Shown in pieces: positions 59,851 through 64,000 of a stretch of DNA of 64,000 bases. Location of the stretch: contig CAVOZH010000011.1 of NCBI GenBank assembly GCA_963700955.1, forward strand, positions 558,001 through 622,000, in the 5' to 3' direction. The position numbers and the translations under genes are program-made. The DNA is from Nocardioides_C sp963700955. GTDB lineage: Bacteria; Actinomycetota; Actinomycetes; Propionibacteriales; Nocardioidaceae. Positions within the stretch are counted from its first letter, which is position 1, and every line of letters begins with the position of its first letter. The notes beneath the pieces are model-generated. The model was not told the DNA's origin. It made no database searches and worked only from the letters and a program-made list of their open reading frames with translations.

Positions 59851-61479
59851 TCAGCCCTCGACCGTGACGTTGACGCTGTGCCAACCGGTGGCGCCGTCGG
59901 GTGCGATCGGGGCGCGCCTCGACGTCTGGGTGTAGCCGGTCGCGTCGGTGGCGCGGACCTCCAGCAGGTGGCTCCCGGGTGTCGCGTCCCAGTCCCAGAC
60001 CCACTGCCGCCACGTGTCGACGTTGTCCTCGTCGGCGAGGAGGGCCTTGCCCCACGCACCGCCGTCGACGCGGACCTCGACGACCTCGATCCCCCGGTCC
60101 TGTGACCAGGCGACTCCGGCGACGGGTGTGCGGCCGGCCTTCACGCGCGCGAAGGAGCGGGGCACGTCGATCCGCGACGACGTCTTGATCGGCGCCTGGG
60201 CGGCATAGCCCCGGCGTGTCCAGTAGGCCTCGAAGTCCGCGAAGCGGGTGACCTCGAGGTCCACGAGCCACTTGGTCGCCGAGACGTACCCGTACAGGCC
60301 GGGGGTGACCATGCGCACCGGGAAGCCGTGTTCGAGCGGGAGGGGTTCGCCGTTCATCGCGACCGCCAGGAGGGCGTCGCGGCCGCCGTCGAGGAGGACC
60401 TCCAGCGGGGTCCCCGCGGTGAAGTCGTCGGTGCTCCTCGACCTGACCGCGTCAGCGCCCTCCTGGACGCCGGCCTCCCGCAGCAGGTCCCGGACCGGCA
60501 CCCCGATCCAGGTGGCGTTGCCGAGGTACTCGCCTCCCACCGGGTTGGAGACACAGGTCAGCGTGATGCGCCGCTCGACGAGCCGGCGGGAGATCAGGTC
60601 CTCGAAGGTGAGGTCGAGCTCCTTGTCCACCAGGCCGTGCACGCGGAGACGCCAGGCGTCGACCGGTACGTCGGGCACCCGCAGCGCGGTGTCCACCCGG
60701 TAGAACTCACGGTTGGGTGTGAGGAAGGGCGTGATGCCCGGGACGTCGAGGGTCATCGCCTCGGTCAGGGCCGGCGCTGCGACGTCGGGGACCGGGACGC
60801 CGACCGCGAGCCGGGAGGCAGCCGCCGCCGAGCCGCCGTACATCCGGCCGACCACCCCGCCGGCGACGGCGACCGCGCTCACGGCGGCAGCAGCCTTGAG
60901 GAAGGCCCGCCTGTCGAACGCGCTCGGCAGCTCGTCGCCGTCCACGTCGGCCGGTACGTCGCCGTCCGGGCGGAGGCGGGGCTGGAGCGCCCGTAGCTGC
61001 AGGAGGAGTGCCGCGAGTCCGACCACGACGAGAGTGGCCACCGGGACGAGCCGGACCGCCGCCGCGGCGGAGGCGGCACGGTCGGTGAGGGCCGCCGCGG
61101 CGGCGACCGCGCTGAGCCCGAGGAAGCCCCCGACAGCCAGACGGGGACGTGTCACGCCGACCGCCCCGGCCGCGAACGCGAGCGCCGCCACGGTGAGGAC
61201 CACACCGCCGACGAGGACGACCTTGTCGGCGGAGCCGAAGGTCTCGATCGCCCACTCCTTCACCGGTCTCGGGGCCGCATCCACCGCGCGGTTGGCGACG
61301 GCGAGGAGTGGGGAGGTGACTCCACTGAGCAGTGCGGTGACCGCCTCGGCGGCGGCGACTGCCGCGGCTCCGGCCAGGAGCCCGGCCACGCCACCGGCGA
61401 AGCGGTGCGCCAGGCCGACGTGGGCCGAGCCTCCGTGCCGGGCCGAGCTGTGATGAGGGGCGGGGGAGATACGGGACAT
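59851..61479 (-). CDS. membrane-anchored sulfite-oxidase-family molybdopterin oxidoreductase
   Basis: A 542-aa protein. Four to five transmembrane helices (about 25-165) precede a twin-Arg-like 'DRRAFLKAAAAVSAVAVAGG' segment, then the oxidoreductase molybdopterin-binding domain with the Mo-ligand Cys in 'ITLTCVSNPVGG' (near residue 307), and a C-terminal Mo-co dimerisation domain of immunoglobulin type. It belongs to the SUOX/MsrP group; substrates may be sulfoxides, sulfite or others. The membrane module fused to the catalytic part is a known actinobacterial arrangement. The next 203 bases upstream hold no further gene. Confidence 0.9.
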   Translation of the reverse strand: MSRISPAPHHSSARHGGSAHVGLAHRFAGGVAGLLAGAAAVAAAEAVTALLSGVTSPLLAVANRAVDAAPRPVKEWAIETFGSADKVVLVGGVVLTVAALAFAAGAVGVTRPRLAVGGFLGLSAVAAAAALTDRAASAAAAVRLVPVATLVVVGLAALLLQLRALQPRLRPDGDVPADVDGDELPSAFDRRAFLKAAAAVSAVAVAGGVVGRMYGGSAAAASRLAVGVPVPDVAAPALTEAMTLDVPGITPFLTPNREFYRVDTALRVPDVPVDAWRLRVHGLVDKELDLTFEDLISRRLVERRITLTCVSNPVGGEYLGNATWIGVPVRDLLREAGVQEGADAVRSRSTDDFTAGTPLEVLLDGGRDALLAVAMNGEPLPLEHGFPVRMVTPGLYGYVSATKWLVDLEVTRFADFEAYWTRRGYAAQAPIKTSSRIDVPRSFARVKAGRTPVAGVAWSQDRGIEVVEVRVDGGAWGKALLADEDNVDTWRQWVWDWDATPGSHLLEVRATDATGYTQTSRRAPIAPDGATGWHSVNVTVEG

Positions 61480-61682
61480 ACCCGTGGTTCGCCACGGCCC
61501 ACCTTCCGGACGGCTCCGACCCGCTGTAACGCGGGGTTATCGACGCTGTGCAAGCGCCACACCGCTTGGGACCCGTCCACAGCGCGTGGGAAGAGGTGGC
61601 GGCGGCGTCCGACCGTGACCCGTCGAGGGGGTGCCTCGTTGACCTTCGACGTAGAACGTGTTCTCACCAGGGAGGGGGTCGA

Positions 61683-62891
61683 ATGCGCCGCACGACGCGG
61701 AGGTCGTTGGTCGCCGGCTCGCTGTCCGCGGCGCTTGTCTCCACCACGGGCTGTGGCCTTTCGGCACCACCTCCGGTGCAGACGATCCCCACGGGCGCTG
61801 ACGTGTCCGTGGTCGCGGGCACCCAGAACGCCACGGCCGACCCGGCCGTCGCCGTCGCCGCACCGGGACGACTGGTCGGCCCACGCCACACGGCCGACCT
61901 GCTCGTCGTCGGGCGCGGCACCATCCCCGAGCGGGTCCGGCAGCGGCTGGCCGCGACACCCGGAGTCGAGGCGACCGAGCCCATCGCCATGGCGGCCGCG
62001 CCCGTGGGCGGTCGAGTGGTGACTCTCGCGGCCGTCGACCCGTCGTCGTACCGCCGCTTCACCCCGGAGGCGACCGCCCGCGCGGACGACGTCTGGGCCC
62101 GCGTGGCCGAGGGCGACCTTGCGATGGCACCTGAGCTCACCGCGGACCTGCATCAGCTGCTGGGTGGTGACGTGACGTTGGGCAACCAGGCCGGGGCGCT
62201 GGCGCTGCGGGTCGGTGCACGGGCCTCCCAACCGCCCAAGATCGACGCCGTCGTCAACGAGGTCCGGGGTCGGCAGCTCGGCATGGTCCCCGACAACGCG
62301 GTCCTCGTGTCGACCGAGGGCACCGACGCGACCACCGTCGCGGAAGCGCTGCGCCGCCGGGTCGGCCGCGAGCTCACCGTCTCGCCGCTGACCGAGACCC
62401 TGCCGGCACAGGGCCGTCAGACCGCCTTCCTGACGGGCGGCTCGGTCGCCGCCGCGGTCGGCACGTTCACCTATCGCTACCACCAGGACGGGACGGTGGA
62501 CCCGGACCCGTCGTGGGTCGCGTCGAACCTGCGCACCGAGACGGTGCCGATCCTCGGCACCGTCACCTGCCATCGCGTGATGCTCCCGCAGCTGCGCGGC
62601 GCGTTGCAGGAGGTCGTCGACAGCGGCCTCGCCGACCGGATCGACCCCGGCGACTTCGGTGGCTGCTACTCCCCACGCTTCATCGCCGGCGACCCGGTCA
62701 AGGGGCTCTCCCTCCACACCTGGGGGATCGCGATCGACCTCAACGTGCAGAGCAACCTGCGAGGTACGCCGGGCGAGATCGACCGCCGTGTCGTGGACAT
62801 CTTCAAGAGGTGGGGGTTCGCCTGGGGCGGTGACTGGTCCTTCACCGACCCGATGCACTTCGAGCTCGCCGCGCTCGTCCGGCCACGCTGA
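61683..62891 (+). CDS. M15 (VanY-type) D-Ala-D-Ala carboxypeptidase-like lipoprotein
   Basis: A 402-aa exported lipoprotein (lipobox 'STTGC'). The first ~220 residues are a domain I cannot name. The C-terminal peptidase_M15 domain has zinc ligands in 'SLHTWGIAIDLN' (His and Asp) and 'DPMHFEL' (His). 'GGCYSPRFI' is also typical of M15 relatives. It probably trims peptidoglycan peptides. The ATG follows AGGGAGGGGG. It is divergent from the molybdopterin oxidoreductase. Confidence 0.85.
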   Translation: MRRTTRRSLVAGSLSAALVSTTGCGLSAPPPVQTIPTGADVSVVAGTQNATADPAVAVAAPGRLVGPRHTADLLVVGRGTIPERVRQRLAATPGVEATEPIAMAAAPVGGRVVTLAAVDPSSYRRFTPEATARADDVWARVAEGDLAMAPELTADLHQLLGGDVTLGNQAGALALRVGARASQPPKIDAVVNEVRGRQLGMVPDNAVLVSTEGTDATTVAEALRRRVGRELTVSPLTETLPAQGRQTAFLTGGSVAAAVGTFTYRYHQDGTVDPDPSWVASNLRTETVPILGTVTCHRVMLPQLRGALQEVVDSGLADRIDPGDFGGCYSPRFIAGDPVKGLSLHTWGIAIDLNVQSNLRGTPGEIDRRVVDIFKRWGFAWGGDWSFTDPMHFELAALVRPR

Positions 62892-62997
62892 GCCGAAACG
62901 GCTCGCGTCGCTCGGAGAAGGAGTCGCGGGCCGGGGGTGCGCGGAGGCCTCGTCCTGTCCCGCGACATACTCGGCTCACCCGATCTGAGGAGCTTGC

Positions 62998-63969
62998 ATG
63001 CGTGCGGTCCAGGTAGTCCGGCTCGATGGTCCCTCCGGTGTCGACATCGTCGAGGTGCCCGAACCCACCGCGGCGGCGGAGGGGGAGCTGCTCGTGGAGG
63101 TGCATGCGGTCGGCGTCAGCTTTCCTGACCTCCTGCTCTCGGCGGGGAAGTACCAGCTCAAGCCGGAGACTCCCTTCCAGCTCGGCGTGGACTTCGCCGG
63201 TGTCGTGCGCGAGGCGCCCGAGGGTTCCGGCCACAGCGCCGGCGACCGCGTGGCCTGCGTCCTGCCTTACGGTGGAGGCGCGGACCTCGTGGCGCTCGAC
63301 CCGGAGAGCGTCTTCCCGCTTCCTGACGCGATGAGCTTCGAGCAGGGCGCGGCACTGCCGATGAACTACCTGACCGCCCAGTTCGCGCTCGCCACCCGTG
63401 GCCAGGTGCAGGAGGGCGAGACCGTCCTCGTGCACGGGGCGGCCGGCGGTGTCGGCACCGCGACGATCCAGGTCGCCAAGGGGTACGGCGCCCAGGTGAT
63501 CGCCGTGGTGTCCACCGAGGGGAAGGCGCAGGTGGCGAAGGACGCCGGAGCCGACGAGGCGGTGCTCGTCGACGGGTTCCTGGCAGCCGCGAAGGAGCTC
63601 ACCGGTGGCCGCGGGGTCGATGTGGTCGTCGACGTGGTCGGGGGCGACCTGATGACCGACTCGCTGCGTTCCCTCGCTCCGCTCGGCCGGGTGCTGGTGG
63701 TCGGCTTCACCGCCGGGGCGATCCCCGAGGTGAAGGTCAACCGCCTGCTGCTGAACAACGTCGACGTCCGGGGCGTCGGCTGGGGTGCCTACGCGATGGT
63801 GCGGCCCGGGTTCATGCGCCAGCAGTGGGACGAGCTGATGCCGATGATGGAGTCGGGGGTCGTCAACCCGCCGATCGGCAGGAGCTACCCGCTCGAGGAT
63901 GTCCGCCAGGCGCTGACCGACATGGCCGAGCGCCGTTCGACCGGAAAGTCGGTCCTCACGCTCAGGTGA
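62998..63969 (+). CDS. NADPH:quinone oxidoreductase (MDR, zinc-free)
   Basis: A 323-aa medium-chain dehydrogenase/reductase. The N-terminal GroES-like domain lacks the catalytic-zinc cysteine of alcohol dehydrogenases ('VGVSFPDLLLSAGKY', with 'GVDFAGVV'), as in quinone oxidoreductases. The nucleotide fold motif is 'VLVHGAAGGVGTATIQVAK'. It likely reduces quinones or enoyl-type substrates with NADPH. The stop codon lies 31 bases before the sequence end. Confidence 0.9.
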   Translation: MRAVQVVRLDGPSGVDIVEVPEPTAAAEGELLVEVHAVGVSFPDLLLSAGKYQLKPETPFQLGVDFAGVVREAPEGSGHSAGDRVACVLPYGGGADLVALDPESVFPLPDAMSFEQGAALPMNYLTAQFALATRGQVQEGETVLVHGAAGGVGTATIQVAKGYGAQVIAVVSTEGKAQVAKDAGADEAVLVDGFLAAAKELTGGRGVDVVVDVVGGDLMTDSLRSLAPLGRVLVVGFTAGAIPEVKVNRLLLNNVDVRGVGWGAYAMVRPGFMRQQWDELMPMMESGVVNPPIGRSYPLEDVRQALTDMAERRSTGKSVLTLR

Positions 63970-64000
63970 CCGGCAGCCGACCTCGGACACCCCGGGCGCT

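Overview
The sequence is very GC-rich with tightly packed genes that overlap mostly by ATGA or GTGA. Its first 10.4 kb carry the envelope and Ser/Thr-phosphorylation block found near the replication origin of many actinobacteria: crgA, a DUF881 gene, pknB, pknA, pbpA, rodA, pstP, fhaB, fhaA, then tRNA-Leu. Protein composition and neighbouring families suggest a Nocardioides-like member of the Propionibacteriales/Nocardioidaceae. This is inferred from content and order; there is no rRNA to confirm it.

Layout. (1) 1-10.7 kb: morphogenesis/phosphorylation block. crgA encodes a doubled CrgA and pknA carries an apparent frameshift that separates its kinase from its membrane/PASTA part. (2) 11.2-19 kb: an IclR-controlled island with an MFS symporter, a formylglycine-type sulfatase and its own formylglycine-generating enzyme, two DUF202 membrane proteins, a 44-codon glycerol-kinase remnant and an intact glpD. 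(3) 19-33 kb: accessory region with a five-helix, His-rich copper protein with a PHM-like core and a C-terminal cupredoxin, a secreted alpha/beta hydrolase, a serine recombinase lacking its catalytic serine, an LVIVD-repeat protein, a VIT1/CCC1 transporter, a secreted metalloprotease, a metallophosphatase lipoprotein, an MFS exporter, and a two-gene holin-like/amidase cassette. (4) 33-53.5 kb: a large catabolic locus. (5) 53.5-64 kb: redox and envelope genes (WrbA, HAD phosphatase, hemerythrin, four-helix membrane protein, multicopper oxidase, signal peptidase I, fasciclin lipoprotein, membrane-anchored molybdopterin oxidoreductase, M15 peptidase, quinone oxidoreductase).

The catabolic locus is the most interesting part. 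On the minus strand lie homologues of the three oxamate carbamoyltransferase subunits (FdrA, DUF1116/AllG, DUF2877/AllH). Divergently, after a PucR regulator, runs an operon for an NCS2 nucleobase permease, a three-subunit molybdenum hydroxylase with a CoxG accessory protein, an amidase, hydantoinase A and B, carbamate kinase and a barbiturase/cyanuric-acid-hydrolase family enzyme; a class III CoA-transferase follows. My hypothesis is oxidative pyrimidine degradation: uracil to barbiturate (molybdenum hydroxylase), to ureidomalonate (barbiturase), phosphorolysis to malonamate and carbamoyl phosphate (FdrA/AllG/AllH), ATP formation (carbamate kinase), malonamate to malonate (amidase), then malonyl-CoA (CoA-transferase). 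Ureidomalonate is the one-carbon-longer homologue of oxalurate, the substrate of the E. coli allantoin-pathway transcarbamoylase. A two-stem structured leader sits just before the permease gene and may be a regulatory RNA.
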